Of a stretch of DNA of 64,000 nucleotides, positions 24,166 to 33,060 are shown piece after piece. The stretch spans positions 1 through 64,000 of the forward strand of contig JAJEGI010000178.1 of assembly GCA_022819945.1 (NCBI GenBank), written 5' to 3'. A model generated the notes under the pieces. The model was given only the letters and a program-made list of their open reading frames with translations. It was not told where the DNA came from and made no database searches. Numbering within the stretch: the first letter of the stretch is position 1; every line of letters starts with the position of its first letter. Position numbers and translations under genes: made by a program. The stretch comes from Candidatus Poribacteria bacterium (GTDB taxonomy: Bacteria; Poribacteria; WGA-4E; WGA-3G).

Positions 24166-26556
24166 ATGGAAACGCTACAGGGTATACTTGAACGTATCGT
24201 CTATGAAAACCCTGACACCGGCTATACCGTCGGGCGACTCTCCGCGCGCGACCATGCCGAACTCCTCACTGTCGTCGGCAATTTGGCATCTGTTAACCCC
24301 GGCGAAAGCCTCCTCCTCCGAGGCGAATGGGTAGACAATTCCAAATACGGCAGACAGTTCCAAATTGAGAAGTATGAAACCATCTTACCCGCCAACGTCG
24401 TCGGACTCAGAAAATACCTCGGTTCAGGCCTCATCAAAGGCATCGGTCCGAAAATGGCGGCACTCATCGTCCGTAAATTCGGTATGGACACGATGGATGT
24501 CATCGAGAACGAACCCGACAAATTGGCACGCGTTCCAGGGATCGGGCGGAAACGCGTGGAGATCATCAAAGAGGCGTGGGAAGCGCAACGCGAGATTAAA
24601 AACGTTATGCTCTTCCTGCAATCGCATGACGTCAGCACAGCGCACGCCGCAAAAATCTACAAAACCTACGGAAACGACGCAGTCCCAATCGTCACAGAAA
24701 ACCCATATCAACTTGCCGACGACATTTATGGCATCGGATTTGTAACCGCAGACACAATTGCCCAGAAACTCGGTATGGATAAAGACGCACCGCAACGCGT
24801 ACAAGCCGGAATCAAATACGTCCTCAGCCAAAAAGCAGATGACGGACACGTCTTTCAACACCGACCCGAACTGATTGAGGCGTGTCAAACCATGCTGGAG
24901 CAGGAACCAGAAGCAATTGAACAAGGTATCCATGCCCTCGTGGAAAAAGAAGAAATCATCAATCCCAACTTCGCAGATTTTCCAAGTGCGGATGAACAAA
25001 ATGCCATAAGCGAACCGCAGGACAACTACGACATTAGCCATCAGCCATCAGGCACCAACAACGAAGAAGAGATGCCTGATGTTGATCTAAAACCTCTTCC
25101 AACTGGCAACCGACAACTGACAACTGATAACCATTCTGCCATCTACCTTGCACCTTTTTACTACGCCGAACTCGGTGTCGCAAACCAATTTTTGAGAATC
25201 TTGGCTGCCAGTGAGGACCCTGCAACCGCTATCTCATCCGCTAACATCTCAGCAGCCCTTACCCAATTAGAGAACGAGATGTGCATCCATTTCGCGCCGC
25301 AGCAACGCGAAGCGATCCGGACAGCGATGACAACACGCGCCATGATTCTCACAGGCGGACCCGGCACCGGTAAAACGACAACCACAGTCGGCATGATTCG
25401 GCTGTTTGAAGCACAAGGCAGACACATCACCTTAACAGCACCCACCGGACGCGCTGCGAAACGCCTTAGCGAAACAACCGGCGGTGAAGCCAAAACCATC
25501 CATCGACTCCTCGAATTCTCGCCACAAATCAACAGTTTTAAACGCAATCGCCAGAACCCTTTAGACACCGATGTCATTATTGTTGACGAAATGTCTATGG
25601 TGGATCTCGTCCTTATGAATCGATTAATGCAAGCAATCCGACCAAGCACCACCGTCATCCTGATTGGTGATGTTGATCAGCTGCCCTCTGTCGGTGCTGG
25701 CAATGTCCTTAAAGCTCTCATTGATTCGCAAAAGATACCTGTCATTGAACTGACCGAGATATTCCGTCAAGCACAAGAGAGCATGATTGTCACGAACGCA
25801 CACCGCATCAACAAAGGCGATTTTCCAGAACTCACTGGCGACGCAGACCGCAACTTTTTCTTTATTGAGGAGGAAGATCCCGAGGAAATTACCGAATTAA
25901 TATCTTCTGTCGTCGCCAACCGATTGCCGAAGCACTACGGTTACCATCCCATAGATGACATCCAACTCTTATGTCCGATGCGACGCGGGACACTCGGCAC
26001 TGAAAACCTCAACAAACGTCTTCAGGAAGTCTTAAACATTGAATATACGGCTCCAGCAGCCCACCCCTTAGAAAAAGCGCGCTTCGGAACTCGCACCAAT
26101 AACAGACAAGCACCGCGCTTCGGAAACCAGTCCGTCACCGCAGGCGGCTTTCGCGTCGGCGATAAAGTCATGCAGATCCGCAACAACTACGATTATGACG
26201 TATTCAACGGCGATATCGGAAGGGTTATCGCGATTGAACGTATTGACAAAAAAGTCCACATCCAGTACCCTGATAAACAGGTCGCTTACGATACGGCAGA
26301 CCTTGGGGAACTCGTCTTGGCGTACGCCACGACGATCCACAAAGCGCAGGGCAGCGAGTATCCTGCCGTTGTTATCCCCTTGCACACGCAACACTATCTC
26401 ATGTTACAACGGAATCTTCTTTACACCGGTATCACCCGTGCAAAGGAACGCGTCGTAATCATCGGCACCAAAAAAGCACTCGGCATCTGTATCCGAAACA
26501 ATCAGGTCATGGACCGCAACAGCTACCTCGCCGAACGACTGACCAGCAGTCAGTAA
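24166..26556 (+). CDS. recD2: RecD2-type ATP-dependent DNA helicase
   Basis: 796 residues, SF1B 5'-3' DNA helicase of the stand-alone RecD2 type. N-terminal OB-like region (METLQGILERIVYENPDTGY), then two helix-hairpin-helix motifs (KGIGPKMAALIVRKFG; VPGIGRKRVEIIKEAWE). The helicase core has Walker A GGPGTGKTTTT (K403), DEMSMVD, GDVDQLPSVGAGNVL, TIHKAQGSEYPAVV and LLYTGITRAKERVVIIG. Between about residues 285 and 327 lies an insert of low complexity; its coding DNA includes a dispersed family D repeat (LPTGNRQLTTDNH). The start is METLQGIL, where the family begins; an ATG 18 codons upstream is less likely. Role: DNA repair and genome maintenance. Confidence 0.9.
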   Translation: METLQGILERIVYENPDTGYTVGRLSARDHAELLTVVGNLASVNPGESLLLRGEWVDNSKYGRQFQIEKYETILPANVVGLRKYLGSGLIKGIGPKMAALIVRKFGMDTMDVIENEPDKLARVPGIGRKRVEIIKEAWEAQREIKNVMLFLQSHDVSTAHAAKIYKTYGNDAVPIVTENPYQLADDIYGIGFVTADTIAQKLGMDKDAPQRVQAGIKYVLSQKADDGHVFQHRPELIEACQTMLEQEPEAIEQGIHALVEKEEIINPNFADFPSADEQNAISEPQDNYDISHQPSGTNNEEEMPDVDLKPLPTGNRQLTTDNHSAIYLAPFYYAELGVANQFLRILAASEDPATAISSANISAALTQLENEMCIHFAPQQREAIRTAMTTRAMILTGGPGTGKTTTTVGMIRLFEAQGRHITLTAPTGRAAKRLSETTGGEAKTIHRLLEFSPQINSFKRNRQNPLDTDVIIVDEMSMVDLVLMNRLMQAIRPSTTVILIGDVDQLPSVGAGNVLKALIDSQKIPVIELTEIFRQAQESMIVTNAHRINKGDFPELTGDADRNFFFIEEEDPEEITELISSVVANRLPKHYGYHPIDDIQLLCPMRRGTLGTENLNKRLQEVLNIEYTAPAAHPLEKARFGTRTNNRQAPRFGNQSVTAGGFRVGDKVMQIRNNYDYDVFNGDIGRVIAIERIDKKVHIQYPDKQVAYDTADLGELVLAYATTIHKAQGSEYPAVVIPLHTQHYLMLQRNLLYTGITRAKERVVIIGTKKALGICIRNNQVMDRNSYLAERLTSSQ
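25098..25135 (+). repeat. Family D repeat inside the recD2 coding sequence
   Basis: ACTGGCAACCGACAACTG followed by ACAACTGATAACC, the same strings as at 14661 and 20600-20645. The reading frame stays open (TGNRQLTTDN). About 65 bases upstream a related string AGCCATCAGCCATCAGG lies within the same linker. Confidence 0.75.
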
Positions 26557-26600
26557 TCAGTTGTCAGCAATCAGAAAGTGCGGGTTCAAATAGAAAACTC
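26548..26600. repeat. Family D repeat fragment after recD2
   Basis: CAGCAGTCAGTAATCAGTTG then TCAGCAATCAG; begins in the last codons of recD2 and fills the gap to the esterase gene. Confidence 0.5.
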
Positions 26601-26652
26601 TCTGACTGCCGAAAGCCGACTGCTGATGGCAATACAAAGGAAGGAGCAAAAT

Positions 26653-28209
26653 ATGAAACGATTCATTCTATTCTTTACCGTTTTCCTACTATTTTTCGCA
26701 CAGAACCTCGCGCATTCCGAGGTCACATTACCGCATGTCATCGGCAACAACATGGTCCTACAACGCGACATGCAAGTTCCCATCTGGGGGTGGGCATCCG
26801 CAGGCGAAGAAGTCACTATAACGCTCAGCGCTGAAGCCGAAGGTGTCGAACCACTTTCCACAAGGACCGTAGTCGCCGACGCGGAAGGCAATTGGCAGAT
26901 CAAACTCCCGGCTATGGCAGCTGGCGGTCCCTACACACTCCGAGTCAAGGGCAGTAACACCCTTGAATTGACAAACATCCTTTTCGGTGAAGTCTGGGTC
27001 TGTTCCGGGCAGTCGAACATGCAGTGGTCCGTAAACGCCTCGAAAGATAACGAGGCAGAAATCGCCGCAGCAATGTATCCGAAGATCCGACTGTTCTACG
27101 TACCGAGAGTCCCATCAGGACTACCGCAGCAAGATGTAGTCGCAAATTGGTACGAAACCACACCTGAGACGATCCCGAATTTTTCTGCTGTCGCCTACTA
27201 TTTCGGACGGAAACTCTATAAGAATCTCGATGTCCCGATCGGATTAATCAACACTTCATGGGGCGGCACCCGCATTGAACCGTGGACACCCCCTGTCGGT
27301 CTTGATGCTGTGCCTGCGCTTGCGACTATATCTAAGGAAGTCCAAGACATACAGGCGAACTATCGCGCACAACTCCCGCAAAAGGTGAAAGAAATTGAAG
27401 CGTGGATAGCCGAAACACGCGACGCATTAGAAACGGATGCACCGCTTACGCCAATGCCGGACAATACGCATCCGTTAAGGCATCAACAGAGACCGACAGC
27501 ACTTTACAACGGCATGGTGCACCCGATCGTCCCTTACGGCATACGCGGCGCACTCTGGTATCAAGGCGAATCCAACCTCCGGGATGGAATGCTCTACCAC
27601 GAGAAAATGAAGGCGCTCATCAACGGGTGGCGCGAAGTCTGGAAACAAGGCGATTTCCCGTTCTATTTCGTCCAACTCGCACCGTTCAATTACGGCGGAC
27701 GGAATGCAAGTCCGTTTTTCCTGCCCCAAATCTGGGAGGCACAAGCAGCAACGTTGGCACTCCCGAATACCGGCATGGCTGTGACAACAGACATCGGGAA
27801 CCTCAGAGACATCCACCCCCGAAACAAGCAGGAAGTCGGCAGAAGATTGGCGTTATGGGCACTTGCCAAAACATACGGCAGAGATGATGTGACACACTCC
27901 GGCCCGCTTTACAAATCAATGGCGGTGGAGCAGAACGCAATCCGACTCACCTTTGATGCGATCGGCAGCGGCTTGATGTCGCGAGATGGCGAACCGCTCA
28001 CATGGTTCCAAATCGCCGGTGAAGATCAGGAATTCGTTGAAGCGAGCGCAACAATTGATGGCAACACAATCGTCGTCTCCAGCGATACCATCGCAAATCC
28101 AGTCGCTGTCCGATTCGGGTGGCATCAAAGTGCTGAACCCAATTTCGTGAACAAGGAAGGATTACCCGCATCACCGTTCCGCACGGATTCATGGGAAAAT
28201 AGCCGATAG
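26653..28209 (+). CDS. Sialate O-acetylesterase-like SGNH hydrolase, paralog 1
   Basis: 518 residues with a signal peptide (MKRFILFFTVFLLFFAQNLA), so periplasmic or secreted. It would remove O-acetyl groups from sialic acids or other acetylated glycans. Domains: an N-terminal beta-sandwich (VTLPHVIGNNMVLQRDMQVP), then the SGNH-type block VWVCSGQSNMQW with Ser121 as likely nucleophile. Later come LINTSWGGTRIEPWTP, GALWYQGESN, and DIHPRNKQEVGRRLALWAL, which supplies the Asp/His. A C-terminal sandwich ends FRTDSW. AAGGAG precedes the ATG. The next gene is a near-full-length paralog. Confidence 0.88.
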   Translation: MKRFILFFTVFLLFFAQNLAHSEVTLPHVIGNNMVLQRDMQVPIWGWASAGEEVTITLSAEAEGVEPLSTRTVVADAEGNWQIKLPAMAAGGPYTLRVKGSNTLELTNILFGEVWVCSGQSNMQWSVNASKDNEAEIAAAMYPKIRLFYVPRVPSGLPQQDVVANWYETTPETIPNFSAVAYYFGRKLYKNLDVPIGLINTSWGGTRIEPWTPPVGLDAVPALATISKEVQDIQANYRAQLPQKVKEIEAWIAETRDALETDAPLTPMPDNTHPLRHQQRPTALYNGMVHPIVPYGIRGALWYQGESNLRDGMLYHEKMKALINGWREVWKQGDFPFYFVQLAPFNYGGRNASPFFLPQIWEAQAATLALPNTGMAVTTDIGNLRDIHPRNKQEVGRRLALWALAKTYGRDDVTHSGPLYKSMAVEQNAIRLTFDAIGSGLMSRDGEPLTWFQIAGEDQEFVEASATIDGNTIVVSSDTIANPVAVRFGWHQSAEPNFVNKEGLPASPFRTDSWENSR

Positions 28210-28273
28210 CCATTATAGTAAAATCCGTATGACTTGACTTATATCCGCAACTATCCAATTGAAGGAAAAAAAT

Positions 28274-29824
28274 ATGGAACTAACGCTGCTATTTCTCATC
28301 GGTTTTCTATCACTTTTCATCGGAAGTATCGCGTATTCTGGTGTTACACTACCGCGCGTCTTCGGTAGCAACATGGTCCTGCAGCGCGACATGCAGGTGC
28401 CCATCTGGGGGTGGGCACCCCCAGGCGAAGAAGTTACCGTAACACTCACGGCTGAAGCCGAAGAGGTCGAACCAGTTACAACAACCGCGGTCGCTAACAC
28501 TGATGGCAATTGGCAAGTTAAACTCCCAGCGATGACAGCTGGCGGCCCCTATACACTCCGAATCACAGGTGGTAACACCCTCGAACTAACAAACGTCCTT
28601 TTCGGCGAAGTCTGGGTCTGTTCCGGGCAGTCGAACATGGAATGGCCCGTAAGTATCTCAAATGATAGCGAGGCAGAGATCGCCGCGGCGATGTATCCGA
28701 AAATCCGACTGTTCCATATCCCAAAAGTACCGTCAGGCTTACCTCAACAAGATGTTGAGGCGGATTGGTACGAAACCACACCTGAGACGATCCCGAACTT
28801 CTCCGCTGTCGCCTACTATTTCGGGCGGAAACTCTATAAAAATCTTGATGTCCCGATCGGGCTAATCAATACCTCGTGGGGCGGGACCCTCATTGAACCG
28901 TGGACACCGCTTGTCGGTTTTGCCGGTGTACCCGCACTTGCATCTATATGCGAGGAAGTCGAAGACATACAGACGAACTATCGCTCGCAACTCCCAGAGA
29001 AAACAAACGCGATAGAAGCGTGGGTAGCCGAAACCCGTAAAGCATTAGAAGCCGACGCGCCCCTTAAACCGATGCCGGACAATACGCATCCGTTAACCGA
29101 TCAAGGGAGACCGACGGCTCTCTACAACGGTATGGTGCATCCGATCGTTCCTTACGCCATACGCGGCGCACTCTGGTATCAAGGCGAATCCAACCATCAG
29201 GACGGTATGATCTATCACGAAAAGATGAAGGCACTCATCAACGGGTGGCGCGAGGTTTGGGGACAAGGCGATTTCCCGTTCTATTTCGTGCAACTCGCGC
29301 CCTTCAATTACAGTAATCAAGACAGAGGTCAGTTTTTCCTGCCGCAAATCTGGGAAGCACAAGCAGCAACGTTAGCACTCCCTAATACCGGTATGGCTGT
29401 AACAACCGACATCGGTGACCCCAGAGATGTACATCCACGAAATAAACAGGACGTCGGTAGACGACTGGCATTGTGGGCACTTGCCAAAACATACGGCAGA
29501 GATGACGTGACATATTCCGGTCCACTCTACAAATCCATGGCAGTCGAAGGCAACACAATCCGACTCACGTTTGATTACGTCGGTGGTGGTTTAACCTCGC
29601 GAGATGACGAACCGCTCACATGGTTTGAAATCGCCGGTGAAGATCAGCAATTCGTTGAAGCGAACGCAACAATTGATGGCAACACAATCGTCGTCTCCAG
29701 CGAAACCGTTGCAAATCCGGTTGCAGTCCGATTCGGGTGGCATCAGAGTGCTGAACCCAATTTCATGAACAAGGAAGGGTTACCCGCATCACCGTTTCAT
29801 ACCATGCCTTTGTCAGAACGTTAA
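28274..29824 (+). CDS. Sialate O-acetylesterase-like SGNH hydrolase, paralog 2
   Basis: 516 residues with signal peptide (MELTLLFLIGFLSLFIGSIAYS). It parallels paralog 1 block by block: VLQRDMQVPIWGWAPPGEE, VWVCSGQSNMEW (nucleophile Ser), LINTSWGGTLIEPWTP, GALWYQGESN, DVHPRNKQDVGRRLALWAL and FGWHQSAEPNF. Tandem duplication with roughly uniform divergence. GAAGGA lies upstream of the ATG. The 50-bp gap between the genes contains one end of a family C element (28213-28228). Likely action: de-acetylation of extracellular glycan. Confidence 0.87.
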   Translation: MELTLLFLIGFLSLFIGSIAYSGVTLPRVFGSNMVLQRDMQVPIWGWAPPGEEVTVTLTAEAEEVEPVTTTAVANTDGNWQVKLPAMTAGGPYTLRITGGNTLELTNVLFGEVWVCSGQSNMEWPVSISNDSEAEIAAAMYPKIRLFHIPKVPSGLPQQDVEADWYETTPETIPNFSAVAYYFGRKLYKNLDVPIGLINTSWGGTLIEPWTPLVGFAGVPALASICEEVEDIQTNYRSQLPEKTNAIEAWVAETRKALEADAPLKPMPDNTHPLTDQGRPTALYNGMVHPIVPYAIRGALWYQGESNHQDGMIYHEKMKALINGWREVWGQGDFPFYFVQLAPFNYSNQDRGQFFLPQIWEAQAATLALPNTGMAVTTDIGDPRDVHPRNKQDVGRRLALWALAKTYGRDDVTYSGPLYKSMAVEGNTIRLTFDYVGGGLTSRDDEPLTWFEIAGEDQQFVEANATIDGNTIVVSSETVANPVAVRFGWHQSAEPNFMNKEGLPASPFHTMPLSER

Positions 29825-29830
29825 AAAAAA

Positions 29831-29860
29831 TTGGCAGGATTCGGCACATTGTGATATACT
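29831..29860 (+). promoter_or_regulatory. Sigma-70-type promoter
   Basis: TTGGCA (29831-29836), 18-base spacer, TATACT (29855-29860), 31 bp before the small ORF at 29892. Confidence 0.5.
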
Positions 29861-29891
29861 ACTTTTCGACGAACGTTTACCGGAGGGCATT

Positions 29892-30179
29892 ATGCAAGAA
29901 TCTCCTTTTTTCCAAGCACATCTTCAAGAAGCAGAAGAACGTGGTCTTGGACGCGGTCTTGAACGCGGTCTTGAACGCGGTCTTGAACGTGGACAAAAAA
30001 TGGGCACTATCAACTCAATTTTGACATTGCTGAGCGATCAGTTTCAACCCGAAGCGGTGCAAGCCTTGAAGCCAAGGCTTGAAACGATTGAGGATTTGGA
30101 ACGGCTTAAGGAATTGCTCCGCACGGTTCCTCGGACACAAAGCCTGGAGGCGTTCACGCAAAATCTACAAGAGTCGTAG
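29892..30179 (+). CDS. Short Rpn/PD-(D/E)XK-transposase-tail-like protein with GLER repeats
   Basis: 95 residues. The N-terminus (ESPFFQAHLQEAEERG) leads into a charged repeat GLGRGLERGLERGLERGQ coded by a 12-bp tandem repeat (CTTGAACGCGGT, 29945-29991). A helical C-terminus follows (INSILTLLSDQFQPEAVQAL, LERLKELLRT). The GLERG-Q block followed by such a helical tail is the usual C-terminal end of Rpn-family nucleases/transposases; here the nuclease domain is absent. GGAGGG precedes the ATG and a promoter is present, so it may be expressed as a short protein rather than be a simple remnant. Confidence 0.6.
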   Translation: MQESPFFQAHLQEAEERGLGRGLERGLERGLERGQKMGTINSILTLLSDQFQPEAVQALKPRLETIEDLERLKELLRTVPRTQSLEAFTQNLQES

Positions 30180-30191
30180 GACTTTAAGCAC

Positions 30192-31334
30192 ATGAAAATC
30201 ACTGCTATCAAAACCTTTATGGCACGCTTTGGCAACCGACCCCGCGGTCTCATCAAAGTTGAAACAGACGAGGGACTCTACGGATGGGGTGAAGCCTATT
30301 CTACGGGGCCCGATCTCTCTGTCGAACCGATCGCTGATTATATCTTTGAGATGATTCAAGGCGACGATCCGAGACGGATTGAATATATCATGATGAAGCT
30401 GCATCAGCAGTTCCGTTTCCCACCCGGTGGTGCCGGACTCGCTGTTATTTCTGCTGTTGATCACGCGCTTTGGGACATCAGCGGAAAGGCAGCAGGCTTA
30501 CCCGTCTACATGCTCCTCGGCGGACACGCACGTGACCGCATCCGCATCTACCGTGGTATCGGTGGCAGGGATGGCATCGAAGCCGCGGATCAGGCACATA
30601 AACTCCATGAAGAGTGGGGATTCACCGCTTTCAAAACCGGTCCTTACCAACTCGATCCTGATGCGAATCGGTGGGGACGCGTCTGCGATGCAGCCGCCAC
30701 CTATTTCGAGCAGATCCGAGAAAACACACCACCGGATTGGGAGTTCGCTTTCGATCCACACGCCAAAATCTTCGAGCCGATTCGGGCACTCCAACTCGCA
30801 AATGCCCTCGCACCTTACGATCCGTATTTCTATGAGGAGCCGCTCCGACCAGAACACATCCCCGCATGGACACGCCTCCGTTCTCAGATGCAAGTACCAC
30901 TCGCAACGGGAGAATGCCTCTACACCCGCTTTGAGTTTTTGGACATCATCGCAGCACAAGGTGCCGACATCATTCAACCCGATGTCTGTGTCTGTGGCGG
31001 GTTGTTAGAGATGCGTAAGATCGCCGCCATCGCCGAAGCACATTACGTCAGCGTTGCACCGCACAACCCCATGGGACCCCTCGCAACAGCTGTCAATGTC
31101 CATTTCGCCGCCGCATCCCCAAATTTCAAAATCTTGGAGTATCTCCTGCCTACTGAAACAGAGTGGGGAGCTTGGGTAGACGAACCTTATCTACCGAAAG
31201 ACGGCTACTTGGAATTACGGGATCGTCCGGGTTTAGGCGTAGAAGTAAACGAAGATGCAATCACGGACAATGAATACATCCATTGGCAGCGCACCTGTCC
31301 CATCCGTCCCGACGGCTCAACAGGCTACATTTAA
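30192..31334 (+). CDS. D-galactonate dehydratase-like enolase-superfamily enzyme
   Basis: 380 residues, cytoplasmic. Family members dehydrate sugar acids to 2-keto-3-deoxy acids. Capping domain to about residue 125 (GLYGWGEAYS). In the barrel the metal ligands are all present: D188 (FAFDPHAK), E215 (YEEPLRPE) and E241 (LATGE). His190 and His291 (VAPHNPMGP) are the acid/base residues of the galactonate/mannonate dehydratase group. DIIQPDVCVCGG is typical too. So, unlike the homolog at 7612, this one has an intact metal site. It starts 12 bp after the Rpn-tail ORF, and overlaps the 3' end of the convergent TrpD-like gene by 18 bp. Confidence 0.85.
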   Translation: MKITAIKTFMARFGNRPRGLIKVETDEGLYGWGEAYSTGPDLSVEPIADYIFEMIQGDDPRRIEYIMMKLHQQFRFPPGGAGLAVISAVDHALWDISGKAAGLPVYMLLGGHARDRIRIYRGIGGRDGIEAADQAHKLHEEWGFTAFKTGPYQLDPDANRWGRVCDAAATYFEQIRENTPPDWEFAFDPHAKIFEPIRALQLANALAPYDPYFYEEPLRPEHIPAWTRLRSQMQVPLATGECLYTRFEFLDIIAAQGADIIQPDVCVCGGLLEMRKIAAIAEAHYVSVAPHNPMGPLATAVNVHFAAASPNFKILEYLLPTETEWGAWVDEPYLPKDGYLELRDRPGLGVEVNEDAITDNEYIHWQRTCPIRPDGSTGYI

Positions 31335-32801
31335 ATGGCTCTCCGCGATATAGGCTTTCAAATGTGCCAACGCGCGCCCGTCATCCATCACCGACCGCGC
31401 ACGCGCCAATGCTTCCGCAGGTTCAGGACAAATCCCCAATAGGTAATCTACCATCGCCGCGTTCAGCAGGATCCGATCGTAGATATGTCCTTTTTCGCCG
31501 GAGAGTGCCGCCACACCTAACTCCGCAAACGCTTCCGCACTCACAAGCCCTGGACGTGAACTCCTCGCATAGTCAAACCCATAATCCGCTGGATTAATAT
31601 CCATGGCAAAATCTTCACGGGTCCCATTCACGCGACGGAAGCCTTGCGAATAGTTGACCGCCATCCTGTCGCTTGTAGAGGGTTTCCCAAGGCGGAGCGC
31701 GTAATGGCTCGTCCCTTCTTCACCTTTGACAGCAACAGCGGCATCGAACCCGCGCTCCCATGCCAATCGCAGAAGCGGTTTCTCGTAACCGATATGGTAG
31801 TAACCAAGCACCATATAGTTTGCTTCACGCGCCGAAAAAAACTGCTGTGCTTTCTCCGTCGCTGCCCACGGTGGACGTTTCTTGATATGCACCCGCAATT
31901 CACGTAAATCGTAAGCAGCGCGGCAATACTCGCGCTGGCTAATATAACCAAACCCTACCGATGCGTTTGTAATCAATGAAGCAGTCTCAGCAAGCGATAG
32001 TTGTGTGTTCGCACCCAACGCTTTCAAGAGGGTCTCCTCTGTCACGCCATTTTTCGGGGGCATTGCGTCTACACTGTGCAAGAGTGATGCCTCACCAAGC
32101 GCAGCACGTACCGCCGCTACAAACAGGGTCGGACGAAAATAACGCGTCGCGCCGTCGTAAGGTTGCCCAAAATGCGTTAACGCGTCAACATCAATCGGTT
32201 GAACCGCTTCCGGTCCGAAAAACGCGTCGAGATAACCGCGTACCTCCTGATATGTTTCGCGATTCATCCGTTGCCCGATAAGTGCGGCGCCTTTGAACGC
32301 AGGGTTGACATCATCGCTGAGGATTGCTTCACACATCTCACGGGTTTCGGCGTAACTTAAATGTTTTGCCCGTAAAATTTTTTCCAGCGCGTTCACGACA
32401 ACTGCCTCTGTCGCGTTTGCAGGGATATAACCTTGTTCCGGGTTCATAAGATATTGGATTTCCGGCGGAAGTTGTTCTGTCAGTGCTGAACGGTATTGAC
32501 GAAACGCCGCTTTTTCTGCTGGACTCCACTGCGTCTCTTTTGGGAAATAGGCGCGGAGCGTCATCGCCACGAAAAACGCACCCATCTGTGCCGCTGACGC
32601 TGCATCCGATGCCGGTAGTTCACCCGTTATAGATTTTAAAAGTGTCTCAAGAATAGGTGCCGGTTGCGGGAAATCCGAGGCATTCACACCTAAAGGACGC
32701 GTCTGATGCGGTCCCGTGCAAACGCGTGCTTGTGCCTCAAGCACATCATCATTCGGTCCCGGATATACCGGTGTGTATGAAAGCGAATCAAAATCTGCCA
32801 T
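31317..32801 (-). CDS. TrpD-like glycosyltransferase/phosphoribosyltransferase-family protein
   Basis: 494 residues. The C-terminal part has YYHIGYEKPLLRLAWERGFD and VKGEEGTSHYALRLGKPS, which match the G-x-E-G-T phosphate loop of the anthranilate phosphoribosyltransferase / nucleoside phosphorylase fold. A central region MCEAILSDDVNPAFKGAALI is the helical 'DP' segment of the same fold. The N-terminal ~140 residues are not in TrpD proper, so this is a TrpD-related (YbiB-like) protein rather than the tryptophan enzyme; no other trp gene is near. The start MADFDSLSY follows GGAGA with usual spacing. It converges on and overlaps the dehydratase gene by 18 bp. Confidence 0.65.
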   Translation of the reverse strand: MADFDSLSYTPVYPGPNDDVLEAQARVCTGPHQTRPLGVNASDFPQPAPILETLLKSITGELPASDAASAAQMGAFFVAMTLRAYFPKETQWSPAEKAAFRQYRSALTEQLPPEIQYLMNPEQGYIPANATEAVVVNALEKILRAKHLSYAETREMCEAILSDDVNPAFKGAALIGQRMNRETYQEVRGYLDAFFGPEAVQPIDVDALTHFGQPYDGATRYFRPTLFVAAVRAALGEASLLHSVDAMPPKNGVTEETLLKALGANTQLSLAETASLITNASVGFGYISQREYCRAAYDLRELRVHIKKRPPWAATEKAQQFFSAREANYMVLGYYHIGYEKPLLRLAWERGFDAAVAVKGEEGTSHYALRLGKPSTSDRMAVNYSQGFRRVNGTREDFAMDINPADYGFDYARSSRPGLVSAEAFAELGVAALSGEKGHIYDRILLNAAMVDYLLGICPEPAEALARARSVMDDGRALAHLKAYIAESHLNVAC

Positions 32802-32933
32802 TTTTACAATACTCTCCAAGGATGATTTTAATCGTATCTTTTCGCGCAGCATGTTGGACAAGAAAGATTGGTTCTATTATACTGCTTTTTGGGGTTTAAA
32901 ACAAATTTCGCTTAAATGCCTCCGAAAAAAGAC

Positions 32934-32962
32934 TTGACACCCGCACGAAAACGCAGTATAAT
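32934..32962 (+). promoter_or_regulatory. Perfect consensus promoter of the Hen1-Pnkp operon
   Basis: TTGACA (32934-32939), 17-base spacer, TATAAT (32957-32962). Every base matches the sigma-70 consensus. Predicted leader about 90 nt to the Hen1 start. Confidence 0.8.
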
Positions 32963-33060
32963 TACACTACACTAAAAATAAGTTAGGATTTTGTCGTTAT
33001 CACAGACGCAGCACCGAAAATGTTACCAGTTTACCACAAAATATTTCTTGGTACTTTGCT

